From Woronichinia naegeliana WA131 (GTDB taxonomy: Bacteria > Cyanobacteriota > Cyanobacteriia > Cyanobacteriales > Microcystaceae), in contig CP073041.1 in the NCBI GenBank assembly GCA_025370055.1, forward strand, positions 5,550,272 to 5,614,271: a stretch of DNA of 64,000 nucleotides. Reading direction: 5' to 3'. Under the pieces are notes generated by a model. That model was not told where the DNA came from, ran no database searches, and saw only the letters and a list, made by a program, of their open reading frames with translations. Shown one piece after another: positions 1 through 8,647 of this stretch (its first letter is position 1; the number at the start of each line of letters is the position of its first letter). The position numbers and the translations under genes were made by a program.

Positions 1-215
1 ATATGATTCGATTGCTCAAAGTATTCAAAGTGATGCAAGAAAAATTTAGACTAAGAAAGGGAAGATATAAGTCATTAATCTCAACAGTATGTGGATTGGT
101 GAGACTAAGGATAAATGCGCTGATATTAAGCATTATAAAATGTAGCGAATCAGGGCAGGTAATTGAGGTAAAGATGAGTCATTGTTTTTTGCCAGAATTG
201 AATTTGGAGGTCTGA
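1..215 (+). CDS. Transposase C-terminus, IS5-like (DDE_Tnp_4 type), cut by window edge
   Basis: This is the end of an open frame that runs in from before the window. The visible residues read RLLKVFKVMQEKFRLRKGR, then a short stretch ending ICGLVRLRI-like (here VCGLVRLRI). That is the usual C-terminal tail of IS5-group transposases of the DDE_Tnp_4 type, which cut and join DNA ends during transposition. The ATG at position 3 is probably an internal methionine, not the start. Only about 70 residues can be seen, so activity cannot be judged. The tail after GLVRLRI looks unusual and may be frayed. Confidence 0.55.
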   Translation, partial: MIRLLKVFKVMQEKFRLRKGRYKSLISTVCGLVRLRINALILSIIKCSESGQVIEVKMSHCFLPELNLEV

Positions 216-441
216 AAGCCCTGTAAACTCGTCTATGTACCAAGAAGTCTACTGAGTCTAGATTTAGCTACACTGCTTGCTAGACTAGGCTTTCCAGTTT
301 TTGGAGATGTCTAATTAAAGCCGTCGTAGAACGACAGGGTTTTAAACCCATTTTTTTGATAACCTAATCTTAAAAGATTGTATCAAGTGTCACCAACTCC
401 GCCCTCACGGTACGAAACTTGCCCCAACCCATTTAAGCAAC
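216..441. other. Non-coding stretch with IS200/IS605- or OMEGA-like end relics
   Basis: No gene is seen here. Positions 313-361 (taaagccg, a small hairpin, gggttt, accca, then a T-run and tgat) follow the same layout as the sequence just after the IsrB gene at 6053-6107. Positions 385-400 (caccaactccgccct) resemble 4735-4750 at the front of that element (caccaaccccgccct). The two pieces may be the right end of one small element and the left end of another. This is similarity by eye only. Confidence 0.3.
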
Positions 442-1113
442 ATGACCATTACTCCCGAATCCATTCAACCCCTGCTTGCCTCCGAAGATTTTAGCGATCG
501 CCTTCGAGGTCTTAATTTACTCCGACAGTTACCTCCCCATCTGGCTTTTCCCCTGCTTAAACCCCTAACCAGCGATCGCAATGTCCGCATCCGTTATGCG
601 GCGGTCAGTCAACTGGATACCCTGGGCAATGAAAATCGGAGTGAAACCCTGGCTATTTTACGTGATTGTCTCCTAAATGATCCTGAAGTAGATGTCCAAG
701 CCGCCGCCGCCGATATTTTAGGTGCGTTAAAATTTACCGAAGCCCTGGACGATCTCCAACTGGTCTATGAGCAAACCCCAGAATGGGTTTTAAAAATGAG
801 CATTGTGGCAACCCTAGGAGAAATGGGGGATATTCGCGGCTTTGATTTGCTCAAACTCGCCCTTACTTCTGACAATGGACTGATCAAAACGGCTGCTCTA
901 AGTGCCCTCGGTGATCTGGGTTTACCCGAAGTCCTACCCCTAATTTTGCCCTTCCTAGAGGATGAAGATTGGCAAGTGCGTTTTCGTTTGGCGATCGCCC
1001 TGAGTAAATTCCCCCAACCCGAAGCCCAGGCTGCCCTCAGTCAATTAGCGCAAGATCCCTTTGAACAAGTCGCTGAAACGGCAAAAAGTTTAATCCAAAC
1101 CCCTTCCCTCTGA
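442..1113 (+). CDS. nblB: HEAT-repeat protein, probably NblB (phycobilisome degradation)
   Basis: The 223-residue protein is made almost entirely of helical HEAT-type repeats, seen as recurring RIRYAAVSQL, VDVQAAAADILGAL, LIKTAALSALGDLG and WQVRFRLAIAL units. Cyanobacterial NblB proteins have this length and opening (TPES..Q.LL.SEDF.DRLRGLN.LRQL). They are related to phycocyanobilin lyases and are needed to dismantle phycobilisomes during nutrient starvation. No signal peptide or membrane segment is present, so it should act in the cytoplasm or at the thylakoid face. It ends 8 bp before the ABC ATPase gene and may be co-transcribed with it. The lyase-like HEAT family is broad, so a general HEAT-repeat label is the safe fallback. 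Confidence 0.68.
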   Translation: MTITPESIQPLLASEDFSDRLRGLNLLRQLPPHLAFPLLKPLTSDRNVRIRYAAVSQLDTLGNENRSETLAILRDCLLNDPEVDVQAAAADILGALKFTEALDDLQLVYEQTPEWVLKMSIVATLGEMGDIRGFDLLKLALTSDNGLIKTAALSALGDLGLPEVLPLILPFLEDEDWQVRFRLAIALSKFPQPEAQAALSQLAQDPFEQVAETAKSLIQTPSL

Positions 1114-1121
1114 CCTTAGCC

Positions 1122-2099
1122 GTGATTTCTGCTAAAAACCTGAGTAAAAGCTACCCCGTCACCGTTAAGTCTCCTGGACTCAAAGGAACCTTAACCCATT
1201 TTTTTCACCGTACCTATCGAGAAATCAAGGCTGTACAAAATGTCTCTTTTACCATCGAAGCAGGGGAAGTAGTCGGCTTTCTTGGCCCCAATGGCGCAGG
1301 CAAAACCACCACCCTAAAAATGTTAACGGGATTAATCCATCCCTCTGGCGGAATCGTACAGGTGGCAGGCTTTGATCCCTTTCGTCGTCAGACCCAATTT
1401 CTCGAAAAAGCCAGTTTGGTGATGGGACAGAAACAGCAATTAATTTGGGATTTACCGACAATGGATTCCCTGCGAATTAACGCGGCCATCTATCGTATTC
1501 CAGAGGCAATTTTTAAACAACGTTTGGGAGAACTCACAGAAATGCTCTCCCTCCAAAATCAACTCAAACAACCCGTTCGCAAACTATCTTTAGGGGAAAG
1601 GATGAAGGCCGAATTACTCGCTGCTTTAATTCATCATCCCCAGGTTTTATTTTTAGATGAACCCACTTTAGGATTAGATGTCAATGCCCAGGTAGCCGTG
1701 CGGGATTTTTTACGGGAATATAATCACCGTTATCAAGCAACTATTTTATTGACCAGTCATTACATGGCCGATATTACCGCTTTGTGTAAACGGGTTTTAC
1801 TGATTCATCAAGGGCAATTAATGTATGATGGCGACTTAGCAGAACTGTTAGAAAAGTTTGCCCCCTGCCGACAAGTTAAAGTTGAACTAGCCCAAAGCGT
1901 TTCTAAAACTGCGTTAGAGAAATATGGTGAAATTGAAAGCATTGATGGCCAAGCAGTTCGCTTTTTTGTACAACGGGAGCAACTCACATCGGCGATCGCT
2001 CGTATTTTATCGGAGTTAGAAGTGCTAGATTTAAGTGTCACCGACCCACCGATTGAAGAAGTTATTGGTCGTCTTTTTCAGCAAGGAACGGTTAATTAG
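1122..2099 (+). CDS. ABC-2 type transporter ATP-binding protein
   Basis: The protein is the nucleotide-binding subunit of an ABC exporter. Walker A is GPNGAGKT at residues 55-62, the signature is LSLGE at 155-159, and Walker B is VLFLDE at 175-180 followed by PTLGLD and a switch histidine in LTSHYM. The unusual LSLGERMKAE signature, the insert near residues 15-35 and the extra ~80-residue C-terminal domain fit the COG4586 class of ABC-2 ATPases. The start is GTG at 1122, only 8 bp after the preceding stop, which suggests an operon. The next gene is an importer-type sugar permease, not an ABC-2 permease, so the membrane partner of this ATPase is probably elsewhere. Substrate unknown. Confidence 0.85.
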   Translation: MISAKNLSKSYPVTVKSPGLKGTLTHFFHRTYREIKAVQNVSFTIEAGEVVGFLGPNGAGKTTTLKMLTGLIHPSGGIVQVAGFDPFRRQTQFLEKASLVMGQKQQLIWDLPTMDSLRINAAIYRIPEAIFKQRLGELTEMLSLQNQLKQPVRKLSLGERMKAELLAALIHHPQVLFLDEPTLGLDVNAQVAVRDFLREYNHRYQATILLTSHYMADITALCKRVLLIHQGQLMYDGDLAELLEKFAPCRQVKVELAQSVSKTALEKYGEIESIDGQAVRFFVQREQLTSAIARILSELEVLDLSVTDPPIEEVIGRLFQQGTVN

Positions 2100-2174
2100 T
2101 TGATAGTTAATAGTTGATAATCAATTAGTTAATGCTTTAACTGGTATTTACCTGTATTTATTAAACGAGCAATT

Positions 2175-3062
2175 ATGAATATTTTCTTTAAAAAAATCTT
2201 ACCTACCTTAACCCCCTACCTTTTTCTCCTCCCCGCCCTGATTATTTTAGGGATTGCCGTTTTTTATCCCGCTTTTCAAGCTTTTTCTCTCAGTTTTACT
2301 CAGTATGATCTTGATCTTACCCAAGCTCCCCAGTGGGTCGGATTAAAAAATTTCCAACGCTTGGCCCAGGATCAAGTCTTTTGGCAAACTTTAACCAATA
2401 GTTTTTGTTACTTAATCGGTGTTGTTCCCGTTTTAGTAATGGCTCCTTTAGCTTTAGCAATTTTAGTCAATCAAAAATTACGGGGCATGGCCTTTTTTCG
2501 GATGGCCTACTATACGCCCGTTATTATTTCAATGGTGGTGGCGGGCATTGCCTGGAAGGCTCTCTATGCTAATGATGGAATTTTAAATCAATTACTGAAA
2601 ATGATCGGTTTTTCCGAAGGTATTCCCTGGTTAACTAGTCCCCAATTAGCCCTCTGGAGTGTGATGGTGGTGACGATTTGGAAAGGTTTAGGTTATTATA
2701 TGGTGATCTACTTAGCCGGTCTTCAGGGGATTCCCGCAGAATTGTACGAAGCGGCGGCGATCGATGGTTCCGATGGCTGGCAAAAACATTGGGATATTAC
2801 ACTACCTTTAATGCGACCCTATTTATTGTTAGTAGCAGTGATTTCTTCGATTTCGGCTATGAAGGTATTTGAAGAAGTTTATATCATGACCCAGGGCGGC
2901 CCCTTAAATCATTCTAAAACGGTGGTTTATTACGTTTATGAGAGAGCTTTTCAGGATTTGGAAATTAACTATGCCTCTGCTATTGGCTTAGTTCTCTTTA
3001 TTTTCATCTTGATTTTATCCTTAATTAATCTACGCATTTCTCGCAATACGCCCACATTTTAA
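2175..3062 (+). CDS. Sugar-type ABC transporter permease (MalF/UgpA family)
   Basis: This 295-residue inner-membrane protein has about six hydrophobic segments. The permease-ATPase coupling (EAA) motif is at residues 192-211, reading EAAAIDGSDGW then ITLPL. That is the mark of BPD_transp_1 permeases of the carbohydrate uptake subfamily 1 (MalF, UgpA, LacF). Such proteins pair with a MalG-type permease, a periplasmic binding protein and a MalK-type ATPase, none of which is adjacent. Cyanobacteria often scatter these subunits. The substrate cannot be read from the sequence; sugars, glycerol-phosphate or compatible solutes are possible. A TA-rich 75-bp gap with repeated ttgatagttaatag-like words separates it from the ABC ATPase. 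Confidence 0.85.
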   Translation: MNIFFKKILPTLTPYLFLLPALIILGIAVFYPAFQAFSLSFTQYDLDLTQAPQWVGLKNFQRLAQDQVFWQTLTNSFCYLIGVVPVLVMAPLALAILVNQKLRGMAFFRMAYYTPVIISMVVAGIAWKALYANDGILNQLLKMIGFSEGIPWLTSPQLALWSVMVVTIWKGLGYYMVIYLAGLQGIPAELYEAAAIDGSDGWQKHWDITLPLMRPYLLLVAVISSISAMKVFEEVYIMTQGGPLNHSKTVVYYVYERAFQDLEINYASAIGLVLFIFILILSLINLRISRNTPTF

Positions 3063-3074
3063 TTAGCCTAAACC

Positions 3075-4571
3075 ATGAGTTTCCAAGACGAGTTTGAACT
3101 GCTCCTCCGCGCTTGTTATCCTCTTCTCTATATTCCCACCACCGAAGAAGAACGGGTTGAAACGGCGATCGCCGACTGTGGCCAACGGTTAGGCAAACGG
3201 GCCATCTATATTTGGGATTTTGTGGAAGGCTATCAAGATAATCCCAATAATGAAAATATCGGCAAGCGGAATCCCCTACAGGCGTTGGAATTTGTTGAAA
3301 AATTACCGGATCAAGTGGGTGGAATTTTTATTCTGCGAGACTTTCACCGCTTTCTCGAAGACGTATCCATTGCTAGAAAATTAAGAAACCTCGCTCGTCG
3401 CCTCAAATCCCAACCCAAGAATGTGGTTATCCTCTCACCCCAACTCCAAATTCCCACCGACCTGGCAGAAGTCCTAACCGTCGTTGACTTTCCACTTCCC
3501 ACTAACCCAGAAATTAAAACGGAAATTCAACGCTTATTAGCAACCACCGGGCAATCTCTGAATCCGAAACTTTTAGATGATCTCGCTCGTGCCGCCCAGG
3601 GGCTTTCTCTGGAAAGAATTCGCCGTGTCCTCACCCGTTGTTTAGCCAGCCATAGTCAAATTGAAGCCGATGACGTGGAATTAATGTTAGCGGAAAAACG
3701 TCAATCCATCCGCCAGACCCAAATCCTCGACTTTTATCCTGCCACCGAACAAATTAACGATATTGGTGGCCTCGACAACCTCAAAGATTGGCTACTCCGC
3801 CGAGGGGGAGCCTTTAGTGAACGAGCCAGATCCTACGGTTTACCCTATCCCAGAGGTCTATTACTGGTCGGCATCCAAGGCACGGGTAAATCCCTGACGG
3901 CTAAAGCCATTTCCCATCACTGGCACTTGCCCCTTTTACGTTTAGATGTGGGTCGATTATTTGGGGGCTTGGTTGGAGAATCGGAATCTCGTACCCGTCA
4001 GATGATTAGCCTCGCGGAAGCTCTTGCTCCCTGTGTATTGTGGATCGATGAAATTGATAAAGCCTTTTCTGGTGTAGATAGTCGCGGCGATGGCGGAACC
4101 AGTAGTCGGGTCTTTGGCACGTTTATCACCTGGTTAGCAGAAAAAAGTTCTCCTGTCTTTGTCGTGGCCACCGCCAATAATATTCAAACCCTTCCCCCCG
4201 AAATGTTAAGGAAAGGACGTTTCGATGAAATTTTCTTTGTGGGCTTACCGGCCCAGGTGGAACGAGAAGCTATTTTTAACGTCCATTTATCCCATCTACG
4301 GCCCCATCATCTCAAAGAGTACGATATTAAACGTCTTGCCTACGAAACCCCAGATTTTTCGGGGGCTGAAATAGAACAAACTTTAATTGAAGCCATGCAC
4401 ATTGGTTTTAGCCAGAATCGCGACTTCACCACAGATGATATCTTAGAAGCAGCCAGCCAGATCATTCCTTTAGCTAGGACTGCCCAGGAGCAAATCCAAT
4501 TTTTGCAAGATTGGGCCGCGGCCGGTAAAGCGCGATTGGCGAATCGTGAATATCGCTTTGGCGGTTTGTAA
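3075..4571 (+). CDS. Ycf46-type AAA+ ATPase
   Basis: The 498-residue protein has an N-terminal ~220-residue domain with the [15 protein letters not shown] opening of the Ycf46 family, followed by a single AAA+ module. Walker A is GIQGTGKS at 266-273, Walker B is VLWIDEID at 321-328, and the pore-side [16 protein letters not shown] and the ATAN / [11 protein letters not shown] second-region elements are all present. The enzyme should therefore hydrolyse ATP. Ycf46 is conserved in cyanobacteria and red algal plastids, and has been tied to photosynthesis and inorganic carbon responses, but its substrate is not settled. It begins 12 bp after the permease gene. Cyanobacteria commonly have two paralogues, and I cannot say which this is. 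Confidence 0.85.
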   Translation: MSFQDEFELLLRACYPLLYIPTTEEERVETAIADCGQRLGKRAIYIWDFVEGYQDNPNNENIGKRNPLQALEFVEKLPDQVGGIFILRDFHRFLEDVSIARKLRNLARRLKSQPKNVVILSPQLQIPTDLAEVLTVVDFPLPTNPEIKTEIQRLLATTGQSLNPKLLDDLARAAQGLSLERIRRVLTRCLASHSQIEADDVELMLAEKRQSIRQTQILDFYPATEQINDIGGLDNLKDWLLRRGGAFSERARSYGLPYPRGLLLVGIQGTGKSLTAKAISHHWHLPLLRLDVGRLFGGLVGESESRTRQMISLAEALAPCVLWIDEIDKAFSGVDSRGDGGTSSRVFGTFITWLAEKSSPVFVVATANNIQTLPPEMLRKGRFDEIFFVGLPAQVEREAIFNVHLSHLRPHHLKEYDIKRLAYETPDFSGAEIEQTLIEAMHIGFSQNRDFTTDDILEAASQIIPLARTAQEQIQFLQDWAAAGKARLANREYRFGGL

Positions 4572-4737
4572 AACCCGCTTAATTAAAACCACTAAATAAA
4601 CCCCGTCTAACTCGAAACCCATAGTTTTTAATCGCTCAAGTCGATCCCCTGAAATACATTTCAAAAAATGACCGTTCCCAAAATAGACATGGTTTAATAC
4701 TTTATTTCCTAACGATTACAGTATTGATAATCTTTCA

Positions 4738-4949
4738 CCAACCCCGCCCTAAAAGGGACGGGGATTGATCTAACCAATTGGATCGACGTAAGCGGTGAAT
4801 AGCCCTGATTAGCCTAACAATCTTACAGACCTCCGAATACTTCCCTAGTTCGGATTCCCTCTAAGCCTTATTGGTAAGGCGTTGTAAGACAAGACATGGT
4901 TTGTTAGGTGGGCGAAGGGACTTTAACTTTACTCTTAAGGATTATCTCC
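4738..4949 (+). ncRNA. Candidate omega RNA (HEARO-like) upstream of IsrB
   Basis: IscB and IsrB proteins use a guide RNA encoded directly upstream (the HEARO or omega RNA). The roughly 210 nt before the IsrB start fit that place and size. They contain a strong hairpin at 4744-4765, inverted words such as tccgaatacttccctagttcgga (about 4833-4855) and ccttattggtaagg (about 4866-4879), and no reading frame of its own. By the IscB rule the guide would be sequence just outside the 5' end, toward the Ycf46 gene. No covariance search was possible, so the boundaries are inferred. Confidence 0.5.
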
Positions 4950-6047
4950 ATGCCAAGAGTTCCTGTTATCTCAAAAGACGGAAAACCGTTAATGCCAACT
5001 AAACCTAGTCGGGCTAGACGGTGGCTCAAAGAAGGAAAAGCTATTGGTAGATTTAATGACTTGGATATTTTCTATGTCCAGCTAACTACCGAATCTTCTA
5101 GCGATAAAACTCAACCCATTGCCATCGGTATTGACCCAGGTAAATTATTTTCTGGCATCGGTGTTCAATCATCTCTTTTCACTCTCGGTCAAGCTCATTT
5201 AGAACTTCCCTTTAAACGAGTAAGGGAACGGATGGACAATCGGAGATTAATGCGACGAGGAAGAAGAGGACGACGGCTCGACCGTAAACTCTCCTTTGAC
5301 CTACGGGCGCATCGTCAAAAACGATTCTCTAATAGAAGACAAGGAAAATTAGCTCCCTCAATAAAAGCTAATCGCCAACTTGAACTAAGAGTCGTTTCTG
5401 AATTAGCCAAAATCTATCCAATTACTGATATTTACTTTGAGTACGTTAAAGCCGATGTCGATCAAACATCGGGCAGAAAAGGAGCCAAATTAGGCAAAGG
5501 ATTCTCGGCTGTTATGGTCGGTCAAAAATGGGCTATCGAGCAACTTTCTAAGATTGCTAAAGTCCACACTCGCCTTGGTTGGCAAACCTCTAATCTCAGA
5601 AAACATCTAGGTTTAGAAAAGTCCGAAAATAAGGCAGAACAAACTCCAGAAAGCCATGCTAACGATGGAATTACTCTCGCCTGTTTTCGTTTTTTAGATT
5701 ATTTGCCATTCCATACCTCTAACGGGCATGGCCACGAATGGAAAGGCTCTGTTGAAGTAACAGATGCTCCTTTTGCCATCGTTAAACGTCCTCCTGTTAG
5801 TCGCCGTCAACTTCATCTAATGGTTCCTGCCAAGGGTGGCAAGCGACGCAAATATGGTGGCTCCACCACAAGACATGGGTTCCGTAAAGGAGACTTGATT
5901 TCTTCGCCTAAAGGAATCGGTTATGCCAGTGGAAATACCGAAAAACAGTTATCTGTTAGCGATGCCAATTGGAAACGATTGGGACAGATAGCTGCTAGTA
6001 AGATTCAATTGATTCGTCGTTCTAACGGGTTGATTGTTTCTCACTAA
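4950..6047 (+). CDS. isrB: IsrB-like RNA-guided nickase (IscB family, no HNH domain)
   Basis: The start is set at ATG 4950, giving 365 residues that open with the family's N-terminal PLMP motif (residues 13-16). RuvC-I has GIDPG with D62, the Arg-rich bridge helix is near 98-110 (RRLMRRGRRGRR), RuvC-II has E164 in YFEYVKADV, and RuvC-III has H236 and D239 in ESHANDG. IscB proteins carry an HNH nuclease between RuvC-II and RuvC-III. Here that gap is only about 70 residues and holds no Cys pairs or HNH residues, which matches IsrB. IsrB is known as an RNA-guided enzyme that nicks the non-target strand. All RuvC acidic residues look intact and the frame is unbroken. A C-terminal ~120-residue basic domain (RPPVSRRQLH, KGGKRRKYGG) follows. 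Confidence 0.75.
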   Translation: MPRVPVISKDGKPLMPTKPSRARRWLKEGKAIGRFNDLDIFYVQLTTESSSDKTQPIAIGIDPGKLFSGIGVQSSLFTLGQAHLELPFKRVRERMDNRRLMRRGRRGRRLDRKLSFDLRAHRQKRFSNRRQGKLAPSIKANRQLELRVVSELAKIYPITDIYFEYVKADVDQTSGRKGAKLGKGFSAVMVGQKWAIEQLSKIAKVHTRLGWQTSNLRKHLGLEKSENKAEQTPESHANDGITLACFRFLDYLPFHTSNGHGHEWKGSVEVTDAPFAIVKRPPVSRRQLHLMVPAKGGKRRKYGGSTTRHGFRKGDLISSPKGIGYASGNTEKQLSVSDANWKRLGQIAASKIQLIRRSNGLIVSH

Positions 6048-6106
6048 CCCATATAAAGCCGCCCTCCGCTATCGCTAAGGGACGGGGTTTCTACCCAATT
6101 TTTCTG

Positions 6107-6661
6107 ATGAAACGTTTTTCTGGCGTATTACAATTTACCCTAGGCTTTTTTCTGGGCCTCTTAATTTTCGTTGGGGGTGTTTCTCTAGTGGGTTATTTGG
6201 TCTTTTCCCGTCTAGCAGCTACACCTCCCCGTCCTGTTTTTCCTGAAGAAAATAAAACAGTGGTTAAACCAAAGCCAACGGTAAAGCCAACCACTACGGC
6301 AACGAAAGATGATCAGAAGACTGATCAGGCTCAGACAGGAGAGACGACGAAAACGGAAGAAAAACCAAAGACAGAGGAGGCAAAAGCGTCTCCTTCGCCG
6401 GAACCATCAGCAACGCCGTCTCCTGATGATAAAAAAGAAGAGTTGCCCGCCGGAGCTTACCAGGCTAAGGTAGTTTGGTCAGGGGGATTAAGTCTGCGAG
6501 CCAACCCCGATAAAACCTCTGAACGAGTGGGAGGGGTTGATTATAATGATGCTTTGGTGGTTTTAGAAAAAAGTAGTGATGGGGAATGGGTCAAGGTTAA
6601 AGTCCCTGATAGTGATCAAGTGGGCTGGGTCAGAGTGGGAAATATCAAAAAGACGGAATAG
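6107..6661 (+). CDS. Membrane-anchored SH3-domain protein
   Basis: The 184-residue protein has an N-terminal transmembrane or uncleaved signal segment at about residues 8-34. A low-complexity linker rich in Lys, Thr, Glu and Pro (about 45-118) follows, and the C-terminal bacterial SH3 (SH3b) domain is at about 119-184, with the usual GGLSLRANPDKTSERVGGV and WVKVKVPD..GWVRV features. SH3b domains often bind peptidoglycan peptides or act as spacers in envelope proteins, so a periplasmic role is likely. The IsrB element ends immediately upstream, so the native promoter may have been displaced. Specific function unknown. Confidence 0.7.
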   Translation: MKRFSGVLQFTLGFFLGLLIFVGGVSLVGYLVFSRLAATPPRPVFPEENKTVVKPKPTVKPTTTATKDDQKTDQAQTGETTKTEEKPKTEEAKASPSPEPSATPSPDDKKEELPAGAYQAKVVWSGGLSLRANPDKTSERVGGVDYNDALVVLEKSSDGEWVKVKVPDSDQVGWVRVGNIKKTE

Positions 6662-6896
6662 CTAGAGTCTATGATTAGGATTATGTTGACACTCCTCGTG
6701 CTGAAGCAACGAGGACTCTTGGCTCAACGAAACCACTTAACTAAAGTACCTTGCAGTGCTTTAACCAGAGGTGGGATTCTCCCCAAGCGTTAAATTCGGG
6801 TATGCCCTACCCTATTCGTATTGCTACGAGTCCTTTTTGAGTTGAAACGTATTTAGGGTCTGCTGAAAAAGTCCACAAAACGAACCTAGTAGTCAG
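6662..6896. other. Non-coding stretch with hairpin and IS-end relics
   Basis: No gene is visible. A hairpin lies at about 6692-6715 (actcctcgt, loop, acgaggact). The words agggtctgctgaaaaagtcc at 6858 resemble the AGGGCTTGCTGAAAAA ends of the IS5-type elements further along. This could be a decayed element end next to the IS630 remnant. Confidence 0.3.
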
Positions 6897-7577
6897 TCAA
6901 GGTAGAACTGATGGATAAAGCCGCTTGAGTTTGATGCGAGCATCATCAGTGGTAAATTGCCAATCAATGGTACGCAATTGTTCATTTCGGTGTTTTTCCC
7001 AAGCAGCAATTTCATTGTTGAGAGTTTCCTTGTCAGGAATACGACGGGCTAAACATTGACGAGATAAAACGCTCAACTCAATCTCAGCCATGTTGAGCCA
7101 ACTACCATGCTTAGTAGGGCTGATTCATTCTAACAAATCTCAATCAATCAAATCCTTATCTGGCAAGGTTTTAAGGCGATTTCTCAGAATAAATATCTGA
7201 AAATTTTTAAAAATACCTTACTTTGCTTACCCCATAAGCGATTGAAGAGAGACAAAAAAGGAATCAAACCAGAGAATGAATCAGCCCTACTACCATGCTT
7301 AGGGGTGTAATGAATATCCAGTTTGTCAAGGATACGCTTGGCTTCTTGGGGTTCAAAGGTCTCATATAAGGCATAGGAAACATGGGTATTCAGGTTGTCG
7401 TGAATAAGTGTTATCTTTTCGGCTTCTGGATGATAAATATCGACCAGAAATTTCAGTTGATAAGCATAATCTTTTTTAGTACGATGTTCGGTTACTCCTA
7501 CGTGTCGCCATCCAGCTAGGGGTTCAGAAAACATAAACAAATTGCTCACCCCATTCCGTTCATATTCGTAGTCATAC
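6897..7577 (-). pseudogene. IS630-family transposase, C-terminal half, broken by a small element
   Basis: Read leftward, the frame gives YDYEYERNG..NLFMFSEPLAGW, then LIHDNLNTH, IHYTPKHGS and, after a 173-bp insertion, WLNMAEIELSVLSRQCLARRIPD. These are the second Asp (HDN) and the third acidic (AEIE) regions of an IS630 DDE transposase. The N-terminal half, with the helix-turn-helix and first Asp, is missing. The piece is flanked on its 5' side by another IS630-type gene, so it is certainly dead. Confidence 0.8.
7116..7288. mobile_element. 173-bp MITE-like element with 16-bp inverted ends
   Basis: The ends are agggctgattcattct (7116-7131) and its exact reverse complement (7273-7288). The 14-bp word actaccatgcttag occurs on both sides (7101-7114 and 7289-7302), and removing the element and one copy restores the IS630 reading frame KHGSWLN. 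It has no coding capacity, so it would need a transposase in trans. Confidence 0.8.
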
Positions 7578-7588
7578 CTTTCTATACT

Positions 7589-8647
7589 TCAAACGTTCAT
7601 AATCTGAGATTTATCAAAGCGTTGAAATCGTAAGGTGAGCAGAGAATCAAGCTCCTCCTTATATTTTACGTTAGCATCCTCAAGACATCCTGAAATTGCT
7701 GCAGAAAACTGCGTAAAATCTTCATAATATTTTGCGTATAAACACTTCTTCTTCACAAACTTCCACAGTCTTTCAATTAAATTCAAGTTAGGAGAATAAG
7801 GAGGTAAGTACAGTAACTCTATTCCTAATGATTCTGCCAACTCCTGTACAATTCGGCATTTTTGATAACGAGCATTGTCTAATACCAACGTAATCGGTAT
7901 TAATAGTCCTAATTCTGCTATCTTTTCTAGGAGTTCACAAACCTGAGTTCCCGTAATATAAGAACTGTTCGTTACCATAATTACTTCATGGGTAATTGCA
8001 TTTAATGCTCCTAACACATTAAAACGTTTTCTCCCTGATGGTGACTTAATAAAAATCCTCTTGAAGCACCATATAAAATTTACAAATGCTCCCATTACAA
8101 AATGAGAGGCATCTACAAAGAAAACTGCCCTTTTTCCTGCTTTTGCCTCTTCTAGCCTTGGTTCTAGCTCTTTTTCTCTATAGCTATCCTGAGCTTCTAC
8201 ATCTGCTTTTGATGCAATTGTTCCCACCTTTAGACACCTCATTCCTATTGACTTTAAAAATTTTCTGACTTGCGTCGGACTTCTTTTTATTCCTGTTAAT
8301 TCTTCTATTCTTTTTACTGCTTCATTTATTGTTGCTGGTGGATTTGACTCAAAATATGCCTCAATTGTCCCTTGATGCTCTGTTAACTCGCTTTTCGGGC
8401 GATTAAATTTTATTTCTTTTAGTTTTTCTATCCCGCCCTCTTGATAATCACGGATATAGCTTGTCACCGTATTTACTGAAACTCCTGCGAATTGAGCAAT
8501 TTTTTGATGAGACAATCCCTGACTTTTTAGCCATAAAACTTCCATCTTTAGCTGCACTCTAGGATCCTTTTTGTGTTTACCTGAGTAAAAGTAATCGATT
8601 AACTCAGCCTTGGCTTGGTCACTATAAGGCCTGTCAATTACCAGCAA
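7589..8647 (-). CDS. IS630-family transposase with a chimeric N-terminus
   Basis: Residues from DPRVQLKMEVLWLKSQG onward form a normal IS630 transposase of the longer cyanobacterial type. It has a helix-turn-helix (GLSHQKIAQFAGVSVNTV), DDE residues in FFVDASHF, LVLDNARYQK and YSPNLNLIERLW, and an intact C-terminus. The first ~29 residues (VIDRPYSDQAKAELIDYFYSGKHKK) do not belong to IS630. They are a piece of an IS701/IS4-type transposase whose upstream part continues at 8856-9018. The start is TTG inside or at the edge of the 208-bp element. The fusion replaces the first ~20 residues of the normal IS630 protein and its left inverted repeat, so the element is probably not mobile by itself. Confidence 0.7.
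   Translation of the reverse strand: MLVIDRPYSDQAKAELIDYFYSGKHKKDPRVQLKMEVLWLKSQGLSHQKIAQFAGVSVNTVTSYIRDYQEGGIEKLKEIKFNRPKSELTEHQGTIEAYFESNPPATINEAVKRIEELTGIKRSPTQVRKFLKSIGMRCLKVGTIASKADVEAQDSYREKELEPRLEEAKAGKRAVFFVDASHFVMGAFVNFIWCFKRIFIKSPSGRKRFNVLGALNAITHEVIMVTNSSYITGTQVCELLEKIAELGLLIPITLVLDNARYQKCRIVQELAESLGIELLYLPPYSPNLNLIERLWKFVKKKCLYAKYYEDFTQFSAAISGCLEDANVKYKEELDSLLTLRFQRFDKSQIMNV

Larger units (their letters stand above)
4738..6092 (+). mobile_element. IscB-family (OMEGA) element of IsrB type, with hairpin ends
   Basis: A GC-rich hairpin at about 4744-4765 (ccccgccct, short loop, agggacgggg) lies in front of a structured ~200-nt leader and an HNH-less IscB relative. A second hairpin with nearly the same arms at 6060-6085 (ccgccct...agggacgggg) follows the stop codon. 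Hairpin ends and no target duplication are usual for elements moved by a Y1 transposase of the IS200/IS605 type. No tnpA is present, so it would have to be moved in trans. The right end stops just before the start of the SH3 gene. Exact ends are estimated. Confidence 0.6.

Noticed and set aside
1122-3062. One complete ABC transporter from the ATPase and the permease gene
   Set aside because: The ATPase is of exporter ABC-2 type and the permease is of sugar-importer type, so they are unlikely partners despite adjacency.
4950-6047. TnpB (IS605 OrfB) nuclease
   Set aside because: It has the N-terminal PLMP motif and bridge-helix arrangement of the IscB family and lacks the C-terminal zinc ribbon of TnpB.
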